A stretch of 64,000 nucleotides of DNA, from contig NZ_PYAL01000001.1 in assembly GCF_004121055.1 (NCBI RefSeq), positions 248,001 to 312,000 on the forward strand, given 5' to 3'. A program made the position numbers and the translations under genes. Source of the stretch: Achromobacter aloeverae. Its GTDB lineage: Bacteria; Pseudomonadota; Gammaproteobacteria; Burkholderiales; Burkholderiaceae_B. Each line of letters starts with the position of its first letter. Positions within the stretch are counted from its first letter, which is position 1. Below, piece by piece: positions 33,594 to 42,660 of the stretch. The notes beneath the pieces are model-generated. The model was given only the letters and a program-made list of their open reading frames with translations. It was not told where the DNA came from and ran no database searches.

Positions 33594-34577
33594 TCAGGCG
33601 TGGGCGTGCAGCCACCGCGCGGTGTCGTCGAAGGCGACGCCGGCGATGTCGGCGATGGACACGGCCTCCAGGAAGCTGTGCACGGTGCCGGGATAGACCT
33701 TGGACTGCACGTCCACACCTGCCTTGCGCATCTTGCGCTCCAGTTCGATGCTGTCGTCGTGCAAGGGATCGCACTCGGTGATCACCAGGTAGGCAGGCGG
33801 CAGGCCGCGCAGGTCGGCGCGCAGGATATCGGCGCGCGGATTGATGAAGTCCTCGCCCCGCGCCATGTGCATGCCCCGGAACCAGATCATCATGTGCAGG
33901 GACAGGCCGTATTCGCCGCTGCCGTAGCGCACCACCGAATTGCGGAAGAGGTTGCTGCCGAAGCCGCCGTAGTTCAGGACCACGCCCTTGACCCGCGACA
34001 GGCCGGCATCGCGCAAGGTCAGGCAGGCGCCCATGGTCATGTTGGCGCCCGCCGAGTCGCCGCCCAGGAAAAGCTGGCGGGGATCGATGTCCAGCTCCGC
34101 GGCGTTGTCGTGGACCCAATGGAATACATCGATGCACTCCTCCAGCGGCTGCGGGAAGCGGGCGTCGGGCGCGCGCGTGTAGTCCATGCCTATCACCACG
34201 ACGCCGGCCCGTTCGGCGTATTCCCGCATGATGCGATCGTGCGTATCGATGCTGAACAGGACGAAGCCGCCACCGTGGATATAGACCAGGGCGCCGGGCA
34301 ACTTGCGCTGCGCGGGGTAATGCACGCGCACCCGCAGCTGCGTGCCGTAGCGCGTGCCGACCCGGTGCTCGACGGTCTTCGCCATCGCGGGGCCGCCCTG
34401 GGCCCAGGGTAGGCGCACCTGCTCGGCGTTGGCGCGTCCCTCCTCGATGCCGAGGGTGTCGCGGCGCGGGAACCGGGCGGCGTCCTTGGCCATCAGGCGC
34501 ATGAACTCGGCGATTTGCGGATCCACGGGCGCCGGCTTGCCGGTGGGGATGGTGAAGGCGGGATCTTCGATGTACAT
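33594..34577 (-). CDS. Alpha/beta hydrolase, hormone-sensitive-lipase/acetyl-esterase type
   Basis: 327 residues from the ATG at 34577. The oxyanion motif is VYIHGGGFVLFS (HGGG). The nucleophile elbow is LGGDSAGANMT. The Asp is in ECDPLHDDS and the His in GTVHSFLEA, completing the triad of the HSL family. Cytoplasmic, with no signal peptide. It may hydrolyse an ester or amide taken up by the operon's importer. The 5' neighbour is a 2-hydroxyacid dehydrogenase. Confidence 0.87.
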   Translation of the reverse strand: MYIEDPAFTIPTGKPAPVDPQIAEFMRLMAKDAARFPRRDTLGIEEGRANAEQVRLPWAQGGPAMAKTVEHRVGTRYGTQLRVRVHYPAQRKLPGALVYIHGGGFVLFSIDTHDRIMREYAERAGVVVIGMDYTRAPDARFPQPLEECIDVFHWVHDNAAELDIDPRQLFLGGDSAGANMTMGACLTLRDAGLSRVKGVVLNYGGFGSNLFRNSVVRYGSGEYGLSLHMMIWFRGMHMARGEDFINPRADILRADLRGLPPAYLVITECDPLHDDSIELERKMRKAGVDVQSKVYPGTVHSFLEAVSIADIAGVAFDDTARWLHAHA

Positions 34578-34766
34578 GGAGTTTCTCTGGAAGGTGCGAT
34601 GTTCAATGGCGCGGGGCGCGGATGCGCCGGCGCGAGGGACAAACCGCGGCCCGGCGGGCCGGCGATGCATGCACGGGTAGCGCGGGGCCGGCGAGATCCG
34701 GCCAGGCCGCGGCCGATTTCCGGCCGGGAAACGCTGGGCGCGGATCCGTCGTCCTGGCGTAAGCCA

Positions 34767-35693
34767 CTAGTAGCCTCGAGCCAGGTCGACCTGGTTCACC
34801 AGGGCTTGCCCGTCGCGCAGCCGCTGGATATTGGCAAGGACCTGCGCGGCGACGGTTTCGGACGAGGCCATGGTCGCCATGTGCGGCGTCACCACCACGC
34901 CCGGCGTACGCCACAGCGGATGGTCCGGCGCCAAGGGCTCCTGGGTGAAGACATCGAGCACCGCGCCGCGCAGATGCCCGGACGCCAGGGCGTCGATCAG
35001 GTCCTCCGCGACCAGGTGCTCGCCCCGGCCGCAATTCACCACGGCGGCGCCGGACGGCAAGGCCGCGAAGGTCCGCCGGTCCAGGATGCCGCGGGTGGCC
35101 TCGGTCAGCGGCAGCAGGCAGACCAGCAGGTCGGTCTGGCGCAGGAACGGCTCGTAGCCATCGGCGCCGCTGAACATGCGTATGCCGGGCAGGTCGCGTG
35201 GCGTGCGGGACCAACCGTTCACCGCATAGCCCAGCCCCGGCAGCGTGGCCGCGACCAGCCCGCCCAGCTCGCCCAGTCCCATCAGGCCCACGCGGAAATC
35301 GGCCGCCGCCTGCTGGCACGGCCGTTGCCACACGGCTTGCCGCTGGTTGGCCATGGCAAGGTCCAGCTTGCGATGAAAGTGCAGCACCGCCCACAGCACG
35401 TACTGCAACATGCCCTGGGCCAGCATGGGATCGACCACCCGGCATACGGGCAGGCCGCGCGTGTCCTGCCCGGCCAGCACATTGTCGACACCAGCGGCGA
35501 TGCTGTGGATCAGGCGCAATGCCGGCATGCGCGCATAAACGCCCGGCGGCGGGTTCCAGCAGACCGCCACCTCCGCTCGCAGGCAGGCCGGGTCCGGCCA
35601 GGTGACGACCTCCAGCCCCGGATCGACCGCGTTGAGCAAGGGCTGGAAGTAAGCCAGGTTGGCCGAGCGGCTCAGCAAGGCGACACGATTCAT
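34767..35693 (-). CDS. D-2-hydroxyacid dehydrogenase, GhrA-like
   Basis: 308 residues from the ATG at 35693. The NAD(P) loop is VGLMGLGELGGLVAATL. Catalytic residues follow the family: Arg in VNCGRGEHL, Glu in VFTQEPL and His in VTPHMATM. The loop SIAAGVDNVLAG matches GhrA-type glyoxylate/hydroxypyruvate reductases. It would reduce a 2-keto acid, or oxidise a D-2-hydroxyacid, derived from the operon's substrate. A G/A-rich ribosome site precedes the ATG. Confidence 0.87.
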   Translation of the reverse strand: MNRVALLSRSANLAYFQPLLNAVDPGLEVVTWPDPACLRAEVAVCWNPPPGVYARMPALRLIHSIAAGVDNVLAGQDTRGLPVCRVVDPMLAQGMLQYVLWAVLHFHRKLDLAMANQRQAVWQRPCQQAAADFRVGLMGLGELGGLVAATLPGLGYAVNGWSRTPRDLPGIRMFSGADGYEPFLRQTDLLVCLLPLTEATRGILDRRTFAALPSGAAVVNCGRGEHLVAEDLIDALASGHLRGAVLDVFTQEPLAPDHPLWRTPGVVVTPHMATMASSETVAAQVLANIQRLRDGQALVNQVDLARGY

Positions 35694-35740
35694 GACTGCG
35701 CTTTCCTCTTTCCGGCTTGGTGGACGATGGCTGGACGGGG

Positions 35741-35776
35741 TTTGATGAGATTGATGCGTTTGATGAGATTGATGCG
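35741..35776. repeat. 18-bp direct repeat, two copies
   Basis: TTTGATGAGATTGATGCG is present twice head-to-tail at 35741-35758 and 35759-35776, with a partial third start. It lies in the gap between the ATPase stop and the dehydrogenase start of the same operon. It contains short GAT-rich steps prone to slippage. Confidence 0.9.
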
Positions 35777-35808
35777 TTTGACCAACGGTTCGGTTCGATC
35801 GGCCGTCG

Positions 35809-37461
35809 CTAGGCAGGCATGGCCGCCGCCGCGGTGGCGGTGGCGGCCATGCCCAGCTGCTGGCCGGGAATGGCGGCCAGCAACTCACGCGTGTACGCGC
35901 TGCGTGGCCGGCTGAATACCTGCTCGGCGCTGCCGATTTCCATCAGGCGGCCGCGCTGCATCACGGCGATGCGATGGCATAGCCGCGCCGCCACGCGCAG
36001 GTCGTGGGTGATGAACACCATGCTCAGCCCCAGCCGTTCGCGCACGGTCTCCAGCAGGTCCAGTATCTGCGCCTGCACCGACACGTCCAGCGCCGATACC
36101 GCTTCATCGGCGACCAGGATGCGCGGCTCCATCATCAGCGCCCGCGCGATCGAGATGCGCTGGCGCTGCCCGCCGGAGAATTCGTGCGGGTACCGTTCCA
36201 GCGCGCTGGCGTCGATGCTGACCAGGTCCAGCAGCTCCAGCATGCGTTCGCGCACCCGCGCCGGCGTTTCGCCGTAGTTCATGGGGCCCTCGGCCAGCGC
36301 GGCGCCTATGGTGACGCGTGGATTGAAGGACCGATACGGATCCTGGAACACCATCTGGATGCGTTTGCACCATTGCCGCCACTGCGCGCGGGTCAGCCGG
36401 GATATGTCCTGTCCCTGCATCAGGATGCGACCGCTGGTCGGATGCGCGAAATGGGCGAGGCAGCGCCCCAGCGTGGTCTTGCCCGATCCCGACTCTCCCA
36501 CCACGCCCAGCGTCTCGCCCTCGCCCAGCGTCAACGAAACATCGACCAGCGCGTCGACCACGCGGCGCTTCGCGCGGAACAGGCTGGAGGTGGTGAAGCG
36601 CATACCCAGGTTCTCCACCTGCAGCAGCGGCGCGCGCGCCCCGCCCGCCCCATCGGCGCCGAAGGCCCCCTTGGGCACCGCCTCCAGCAGTTTGCGCGTG
36701 TAAGGATGTTGCGGCCGGGCCAGCACGTCGGCGGCATTGCCGCTTTCGACGATGCGTCCTTGCTGCATGACGATGACGCGGTCGGCGATCTCGGCGACGA
36801 CATCGAAGTCGTGGGTGATGAACAGGATGCCGGTATTGTGGCGTTCGCGCAGGCCGTGCAGCAGGCGCAGCACCTGGGCTTGCGAGGTCACGTCCAGCGC
36901 CGTGGTGGGTTCGTCGGCGATGATGAGCGCCGGCTCCATGGCCAGCGCCATGGCGATCATCACGCGCTGGCGCTGGCCTCCGGACAATTGGTGCGGATAG
37001 GCGTGGCGCAGCGTGGGCGGCGATGGCAGGCGCACGTCGGCCAGCAGGTCCAGCACGCGCCGCTCGATCTCGCGCCCATTCAATGCAGGGCCGTGGAACT
37101 GGAAGATCTCGGCGATCTGGTCGCCGACCTTCATGAGGGGATTCAGGGCCGTCATGGGCTCCTGGAATATCATCGCCATGCGGTCGCCGCGCAAGGCGCG
37201 CAGTTCGCCCAGGGTGGCATGCGTGATGTCCTTGCCGGACAGCAGGATCTGGCCGCTCTCCTTGCGCAGCACGTCCTTGGGCAGCAGGCCCATGACCGCG
37301 CCGGCGGTCACCGACTTGCCGGAACCGGATTCGCCGACGATGCAGACGATCTCGCGTTCGCCCACGGTCAGGCTGACGTCCTCGGCGGCGTAGCGGCGGT
37401 CGCCCGTGCCGGGCAGGCAGACCTTGAGATCGCGGATTTCCAGTATCGGAGGGGAGGACAT
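35809..37461 (-). CDS. Dipeptide/oligopeptide ABC ATPase with two fused ATPase domains (DppD-DppF)
   Basis: 550 residues. Domain 1 (about 1-265) has Walker [13 protein letters not shown], signature [12 protein letters not shown] and Walker [13 protein letters not shown]. Domain 2 (about 280-540) has [12 protein letters not shown], signature [12 protein letters not shown] and [11 protein letters not shown]. Both switch His residues are in FITHDF/FITHDL. Each half has the oligopeptide-type C-terminal tail. Fusion of DppD and DppF in one chain is common in proteobacterial GsiA-like systems, so glutathione or peptides are candidate substrates. It starts 3 bp after the upstream permease stop. Confidence 0.93.
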   Translation of the reverse strand: MSSPPILEIRDLKVCLPGTGDRRYAAEDVSLTVGEREIVCIVGESGSGKSVTAGAVMGLLPKDVLRKESGQILLSGKDITHATLGELRALRGDRMAMIFQEPMTALNPLMKVGDQIAEIFQFHGPALNGREIERRVLDLLADVRLPSPPTLRHAYPHQLSGGQRQRVMIAMALAMEPALIIADEPTTALDVTSQAQVLRLLHGLRERHNTGILFITHDFDVVAEIADRVIVMQQGRIVESGNAADVLARPQHPYTRKLLEAVPKGAFGADGAGGARAPLLQVENLGMRFTTSSLFRAKRRVVDALVDVSLTLGEGETLGVVGESGSGKTTLGRCLAHFAHPTSGRILMQGQDISRLTRAQWRQWCKRIQMVFQDPYRSFNPRVTIGAALAEGPMNYGETPARVRERMLELLDLVSIDASALERYPHEFSGGQRQRISIARALMMEPRILVADEAVSALDVSVQAQILDLLETVRERLGLSMVFITHDLRVAARLCHRIAVMQRGRLMEIGSAEQVFSRPRSAYTRELLAAIPGQQLGMAATATAAAAMPA

Positions 37462-37464
37462 GGT

Positions 37465-38358
37465 TCAGCCTTTCCGTCTACGGGCCATGCGGGGATCGAG
37501 CCGGTCGCGCAGGGCGTCGCCGAACAGGTTCACCGAGAGAATCAACAAGGCGAGGTACAGCCCCGGGTACAGCACGATCCATGGCGCGCGCTGGAAGTAG
37601 GAACGGCCCTCGGCGATGATGCTGCCCAGGCTGGGGATCTCCGGTGGAAAACCCAGCCCCAGGAATCCGAGCACCGCCTCGATCAGGATGGCCGACGCGC
37701 AGATGAACGTCGCCTGCACCACCAGGGGATTGACCGTGCTGGGCAGCACATGGCGCCACAAGACCTTCCACACGGGGGTGCCCATGCCCAGGGAAGCCTC
37801 CACATAGGGCTCCTCGCGCACCGACAGCACCACGCTGCGCACCAGGCGCGCCACGCGGGGGATTTCGGGGATGGAGATCGCCGTGACCATGGTCGGGATG
37901 GTCGCGCCCCCCAGGGCCACCATGGCGATCGCCAGCAGCAGTCCCGGGATGGCCATGACGCCGTCGATGACCCGCATGATCACGGCGTCGAGCCGGCGGA
38001 AGTAACCCGCCAACACGCCCAGTGCCAACCCCCCGGTCACCGAGATCACGCTGACCAGCGCGGCCAGCGTGATCGACAGGCGGCCGCCATACAGTACGCG
38101 GGAGAACAGATCGCGGCCCAGCGAGTCGGTGCCGAACCAGTAGCCGGCGCCATACGGCTTCAGGCGCATGCGCGGCGCCAGGCTGGCGGGATCGTGCCAG
38201 GTAATGACGGGCGCAAGCACGGCTGCCGCCGCCAGCGCCAGCAGCAACAGCAGGCCGCCCAACATCCAGGGATCGCCGGCCAGCGCGGTCGCGGCGCGGC
38301 GCAGGCGGGAGGCCGAAGGCGCCGGCAGCGCCGCGCCTGCAAGGGACTTCACGGTCAT
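37465..38358 (-). CDS. ABC permease, DppC/GsiD type
   Basis: 297 residues, six membrane segments, with a cytoplasmic N-terminus preceding PWMLGGLLLLLALAAAAVLAPV. The periplasmic loop contains GTDSLGRDLFSRVLYGGRLS, a hallmark of DppC/OppC. The EAA loop is VEASLGMGTPVWKVLWRHVLP, split by family Gly/Pro positions. It is followed after 3 bp by the ATPase gene and preceded 13 bp upstream by DppB-type permease. Confidence 0.92.
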   Translation of the reverse strand: MTVKSLAGAALPAPSASRLRRAATALAGDPWMLGGLLLLLALAAAAVLAPVITWHDPASLAPRMRLKPYGAGYWFGTDSLGRDLFSRVLYGGRLSITLAALVSVISVTGGLALGVLAGYFRRLDAVIMRVIDGVMAIPGLLLAIAMVALGGATIPTMVTAISIPEIPRVARLVRSVVLSVREEPYVEASLGMGTPVWKVLWRHVLPSTVNPLVVQATFICASAILIEAVLGFLGLGFPPEIPSLGSIIAEGRSYFQRAPWIVLYPGLYLALLILSVNLFGDALRDRLDPRMARRRKG

Positions 38359-38371
38359 GGTCTGGTCCGGA

Positions 38372-39313
38372 TCAATAGCGGATGCGCGGATCGAGCAGCA
38401 CGTAGGCCAGGTCGATCGCCAGGTTGATGAACACGTAGACGAAGGAGAAGAACAGGATGGTCCCCTGCACCACCGGGTAGTCGCGCGCCATGACGGCGTC
38501 GACGATGAGGCGACCCACGCCGGGAATGTTGAATATGGTCTCCGTCACGACCACGCCGCTGATCATGGTGGTCAAGGCCAGGCCCACCACCGTGACGATG
38601 GGCACCGCCGCGTTGCGCAGCGCGTGCCGGTAGAGCACGTAGCGCTCCGACACGCCCTTGGCCCGCGCGGTCCGGACGAAGTCCTCGCCCAGCACGTCCA
38701 GCATGCTGGCTCGGGTGATGCGGGTGATCAGGGCGATGAAGACCACGGCCAGCGTGACCGTGGGCAAGGCCATGTGATACGCGAAGACGCCGAAGCCTTG
38801 CGCGACGCTGGCATAGCCCTGCACCGGCAGCCACCCCAGCTTGACCGAGAACAGCAGGATCAGCAGGTAGCCGACGACGAAGGCCGGGATGGAGAAGGCC
38901 AGCGTGGTGATCGCCAAGGTGACGCGATCGATCAGGCGACCATGCCACCATGCCGCCATCACGCCCAGTGGCACGGCGGATGCGATCGTTACCAGGATGG
39001 CGCAAAGCGCCAGGGCCAGCGTGGGCCCCAGGCGCTGGCCGATCAGCTTGCTGACCGGCTCCCTGGACAGGATGGACGCGCCCAGGTCCCCGCGCAGCAA
39101 GGCGCCCATGGCCAGCACGTATTGCGTGGCCAGCGGCTGGTCCAACCCCATGTTGGCGCGGATCTCCGCCACGGTCTGCTCGCTGGCCATGTCGCCGGCG
39201 ATGACGCGCGCGGGGTCGCCGGGCGCCAGGCGCAGCAGCAGGAAGACCACGGTCGCCACCACCAGCACGACGGGGATGGCGGCCAGCAGGCGCTTGAATA
39301 TCAGGTTCAACAT
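38372..39313 (-). CDS. ABC permease, DppB/GsiC type
   Basis: 313 residues from the ATG at 39313 (MLNLIFKRLLAAIPVVLVVA). Features are the family's LLRLAPGDPARVIAGD loop after TM1, a large periplasmic region (ANMGLDQPLATQYV), and the docking loop VRTARAKGVSERYVLYRHALRNA (key residues conserved). A longer frame to 39430 runs into the binding-protein gene and is not favoured. It pairs with the DppC-type permease. Confidence 0.92.
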   Translation of the reverse strand: MLNLIFKRLLAAIPVVLVVATVVFLLLRLAPGDPARVIAGDMASEQTVAEIRANMGLDQPLATQYVLAMGALLRGDLGASILSREPVSKLIGQRLGPTLALALCAILVTIASAVPLGVMAAWWHGRLIDRVTLAITTLAFSIPAFVVGYLLILLFSVKLGWLPVQGYASVAQGFGVFAYHMALPTVTLAVVFIALITRITRASMLDVLGEDFVRTARAKGVSERYVLYRHALRNAAVPIVTVVGLALTTMISGVVVTETIFNIPGVGRLIVDAVMARDYPVVQGTILFFSFVYVFINLAIDLAYVLLDPRIRY

Positions 39314-39335
39314 ATCGCCGGCACTCCGCTCGCGC

Positions 39336-40910
39336 CTACTTCGACCAGAACAAGGGTATGGGCGCATCCACCATATTGGCGAACTTGGCGTCGTAGCCCT
39401 TGAACTTGGAATAGCCGCCCAGAGGCACATACATCACCTGCGCGTAGGCCCGGCGCTGGATCTCCAAGGCCAGCTTCTTGCGCTCGGCTTCGTCGCTGGT
39501 GGCGGCGAAGCGATTGCACAGGTCTTCCATTACGTCGTCCCTGGTCCAGCCGGGATAGCCCTTCTCGCCGCCGCCGTCGAGGTTGGGATTGCCCACCGGC
39601 GACATCAGCTCCAGGCTGGTCATGTTGGATTGGAAAATGCTCCAGCCGCCCTGCTCCACGGGATCCTTCTTGGTCCGGCGGGCCAGCAGCGTGGTGAAGT
39701 CCATGGACTGCACTTCCACGTTCATGCCTATGCCGCGCAGCGCCTCGGCGGTGACCGGCGCGATGTTGGTGAAGATGGGCAGGTCGGTGGCATGCAGGAT
39801 CACCACTTTCTCGCCCTTGTAGCCGCTGTCCTTCAGCAATTGCCTGGCATGCTTGAGATCGGGCGTATTGATCTGCGGGGCGCCCTCTTCGGAAGCGTAA
39901 GGCGACACGCAGGACAGCACGGCGCCGCACAGTTGATAGACCTTTGCGTCGCCTATCTGCGCTTCCAGATAGTCGGTCTGGTTCAGCGCCGCCAACGCGG
40001 CCTGGCGCACCTTCAGATTGTCGAAGGGCGGCTGCAGCCAGTTCATGCGCAGCGTGAACATCATGGAGTTCTTGCCAAAGGACTTCAACGTGATGCCCTT
40101 GGCGTCCTGCAGTTGCGGCATCAGGTCGGGCGGCACGTCCTCGACGAAATCGATCTCCCCATTGCGCAAGGCATTGACGGCGGTCTGCGCGTCCGGAATG
40201 TTGATCAGTTCGATGCGGTCCAGGATGGCGACCTTGCCGCCGGCAAAGCCGCTGGCCGATTCCTTGCGCGGCACGTAATCGGTGAACTTGACGTAGGTGG
40301 CCTTGACGCCAGGCTGGAAGTCGGCGGCAACGAACTTGTAGGGTCCGGAACCGATGTATTCCGTGATGGCCTTGGTGGGCGGCGTCTGCGCGATGCGCTT
40401 GGGCATGATGAAAGGCACCACCGAGCTCTGGCGCGCCAATGCGTCCAGCACCAGGCCGAAGGGCTGCTTCAGTTTCAGCACGAAGGTGTTGGCATCGGTG
40501 GCCGTCAACGTTTCGGTGACGGCTTTCAGGCGCCCTCCTACGGTGTCGACGGCTTCCCAGCGCTGCAGGGAAGCCACCACGTCGTCGGCGGTGACGGGCG
40601 CGCCATCATGGAATTTCAAGCCCGCGCGCAGCGTGAAGGTGTAGGTGAGCTTGTCGTCGGACACCTTCCAGGTATCGACCATTTGCGGCTGCGGATGCGA
40701 ATGCGCGTCCATCGCGAACAACGTGTCATAGATCAGGTAGCCGTGATTGCGCGTGATGTAGGCCGGCGTAAGGATGGGATCGAGCACGCGCAATGGCGCA
40801 TGCATGACGATGCGGGCCTTGGTTTGCGCCTGCGCCGCGGCCGGCATCAGCGCGGGGGCGATAAGGGCCGCGCACCAGAGCGCGACGGCGTGAAGCTTGA
40901 CGATTTTCAT
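39336..40910 (-). CDS. ABC substrate-binding protein, family 5 (DppA/GsiB-like)
   Basis: 524 residues with a Sec signal peptide (MKIVKLHAVALWCAALIAPALMP...AQA-QTKA). The family-5 pattern is visible: GLKFHDGAPVTADDVVASLQRW, EYIGSGPYKF, NIPDAQTAVNALRNGEIDFVED, and the late DDVMEDLCNRFAATSDEAERKKLA. One Cys pair (CGAVLSC) probably forms the disulphide seen in peptide binders. AAGGGG precedes the ATG. The gene lies between the amidase and the permeases, so the imported compound may be an amide or peptide cut by that amidase. Confidence 0.92.
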   Translation of the reverse strand: MKIVKLHAVALWCAALIAPALMPAAAQAQTKARIVMHAPLRVLDPILTPAYITRNHGYLIYDTLFAMDAHSHPQPQMVDTWKVSDDKLTYTFTLRAGLKFHDGAPVTADDVVASLQRWEAVDTVGGRLKAVTETLTATDANTFVLKLKQPFGLVLDALARQSSVVPFIMPKRIAQTPPTKAITEYIGSGPYKFVAADFQPGVKATYVKFTDYVPRKESASGFAGGKVAILDRIELINIPDAQTAVNALRNGEIDFVEDVPPDLMPQLQDAKGITLKSFGKNSMMFTLRMNWLQPPFDNLKVRQAALAALNQTDYLEAQIGDAKVYQLCGAVLSCVSPYASEEGAPQINTPDLKHARQLLKDSGYKGEKVVILHATDLPIFTNIAPVTAEALRGIGMNVEVQSMDFTTLLARRTKKDPVEQGGWSIFQSNMTSLELMSPVGNPNLDGGGEKGYPGWTRDDVMEDLCNRFAATSDEAERKKLALEIQRRAYAQVMYVPLGGYSKFKGYDAKFANMVDAPIPLFWSK

Positions 40911-40994
40911 GGGTTCCCCTTGCTGGATGTTGTCTACGGCGTGGCGATACTTGCGACGGTTGCGTGAGAACGACTGTATTCAGGGCTGCCGCGT

Positions 40995-42449
40995 TCAGGA
41001 CGTTCTTGCTTCCGGCGGCAATACGATGGGCCGGTCTGCCCATGGCGCGATGCGTTCGAGCTGCGCGGAAAGCCGCAGGATGACATCCTCGCGGCCGAAA
41101 TGGCCGATCAACTGCGAGGCCACCGGCACGCCGTCGGCCGTCCAGTGCAAGGGCAAGCTGGCGGCGGGCTGGCCCGAGGCGTTGATGACCGCCAGGAAAG
41201 TGGCGTAGCGCGATACCTTGGTGCGGAAGTCCCAGAAGCCGCCGCGGTCCAGGCCCAGTTCACCCAGCCTGGCGGGCAGTTGCGTCAGGGTCGGCGTCAG
41301 TACCAGGTCGAAACCGGCCATGGCGTTTTCGATAGCGCGGCCGATGGCGTGGAAGCGCGTGATGGCGTCGGCGTACTGCATGGCGGCCAGGCCCTTGCCG
41401 ACTTCGTAGCCGTCGCGCAGCACGGGTTCGATATCGTCATCGCGCAAGGCGCGGCCCAGCAGCTTGAGGCGAGCGTCGACGGCGATGACGATGTTGGTGG
41501 CGAGTACCGACCCGTGCGCGCGCACGAAGCCGGTGTAATCCAGTTCCGGCACCTGGGCATCGACGACTTCATGGCCCAGCTCGCGGCACCAGGCGGCCGT
41601 GCGCTCCAGCGCACGCAGGCATTCGGGGGCGGGCTCGATGTCGTTCCAGCCACGGCGCCAGGCGGCAATGCGCAGCGGCGCCACGTGTTGTTCGCGCACG
41701 GCATCGAGATAGGAATCCGGCTTGGGGGGCGCGGCATAAGGCGCGCCCGGTTCGTAGCCGCTGATCGCGTCCATCGCCGCCGCCGTGTCGCGCACCGAAC
41801 GGGTGAGCACGCCATCCGAGGCCATGCCGCCCCACCCTTCGCCTCGGGCCGGTCCCATCGGGACACGGCCACGCGAGGGCTTCAGGCCGTAGACGCCGCA
41901 ACAGGCCGCCGGGATGCGGATGGATCCGCCGCCGTCGCTGCCGTGCGCCACCGGCACGATGCCCGCCGCCACCGCCGCCGCCGCCCCACCGCTGGAGCCG
42001 CCGACCGAACGCGTCAGGTCGCGCGGGTTCAGCGTCGCTCCGCCGTTGCGGACAGCTTCGGTGGACGGGCCCATGCACAGCTCCGACACCGTGGACCGGG
42101 CAAAGGGGATCAACCCCGCCTGTTCGAAGCGTCCCGCCACGGTAGCGTCGTAGTCATACGTCATGTCATTGAACAAACGCGAGCCAAGGCTGGACGGGAA
42201 ACGGCGCGAGGCGAAGCCGGAATCCTTCAACAGGAAGGGAATGCCGCGGAAGGGACCGGTTGGACGCCAGTCGCGCGCCCATTGCAAGGCTTCGTCGTAG
42301 CGGTCGTAGACCAGTGCGTTCAACACGGGGCCGCGGGTGCGGGCTACCGTGATGGCCGCCTCCATCAGTTCCAGCGGGCTGGTCTGCTTGCGGTCCAGCA
42401 GGCCGGCCAGGGCCAGGCCGTCGAAGCCGGTGTACTCGTGGGGGTGCAT
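40995..42449 (-). CDS. Amidase (amidase signature family)
   Basis: 484 residues from the ATG at 42449; an in-frame start at 42494 is less likely. The Ser-cisSer-Lys triad is present: Lys in IPFLLKDSG, the Gly/Ser stretch SVGGSSGGAAAAVAAG with both Ser residues, and SDGGGSIRIPAACCGVYGLKPS. Cytoplasmic. Substrates in this family vary (aliphatic/aromatic amides, 6-aminohexanoate oligomers, aspartate/glutamate-tRNA). As first gene of the importer operon it probably releases a carboxylate and an amine from the imported compound. Confidence 0.92.
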   Translation of the reverse strand: MHPHEYTGFDGLALAGLLDRKQTSPLELMEAAITVARTRGPVLNALVYDRYDEALQWARDWRPTGPFRGIPFLLKDSGFASRRFPSSLGSRLFNDMTYDYDATVAGRFEQAGLIPFARSTVSELCMGPSTEAVRNGGATLNPRDLTRSVGGSSGGAAAAVAAGIVPVAHGSDGGGSIRIPAACCGVYGLKPSRGRVPMGPARGEGWGGMASDGVLTRSVRDTAAAMDAISGYEPGAPYAAPPKPDSYLDAVREQHVAPLRIAAWRRGWNDIEPAPECLRALERTAAWCRELGHEVVDAQVPELDYTGFVRAHGSVLATNIVIAVDARLKLLGRALRDDDIEPVLRDGYEVGKGLAAMQYADAITRFHAIGRAIENAMAGFDLVLTPTLTQLPARLGELGLDRGGFWDFRTKVSRYATFLAVINASGQPAASLPLHWTADGVPVASQLIGHFGREDVILRLSAQLERIAPWADRPIVLPPEARTS

Positions 42450-42477
42450 AGGGGCAACCTTTGGATCTTTGTTCAAT

Positions 42478-42520
42478 GAAGTATTTCTATGCAATACTTT
42501 AGTATGCTATAAAAATTATT
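42478..42520. promoter_or_regulatory. AT-rich promoter/operator region of the amidase operon
   Basis: GAAGTATT (42478-42485), TCT, ATG repeats the order found before iclR at 31235. AAGTATT (42479-42485) and AATACTT (42493-42499) make a perfect 7-bp inverted repeat, and ATACT-TT-AGTAT (42494-42505) nests with it. Downstream on the minus strand the region is strongly AT-rich (TATAAAAATTATTC), the only such stretch nearby, fitting a promoter. Binding by the IclR protein is inferred. Confidence 0.6.
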
Positions 42521-42660
42521 CTATATAGATAGGCGCTACCGAACAATAGCGTCCCCGCTAGGGATTACCCGCAAGAGGCTCCCACGCGCCGCAGGGGGCG
42601 CGCCACGCGAATGAGAAGGAAGCGCCCGGCCCGCCGTGGGATCGAGCTGGCCTGACAGGG

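Noticed and set aside
36004-38427. Plus-strand open frame of 807 codons antisense to the dipeptide importer
   Set aside because: Antisense to two well-supported ABC genes; its composition is His/Arg/Gln/Gly-rich as expected of shadow frames.
38889-40967. Plus-strand open frame of 692 codons antisense to DppB and the binding protein
   Set aside because: Same reasons; no domain pattern.
42585-42602. CGCGCC/GGCGCG hairpin after the helicase gene
   Set aside because: A terminator is possible here, but such GC stems are common by chance and no T-run follows.
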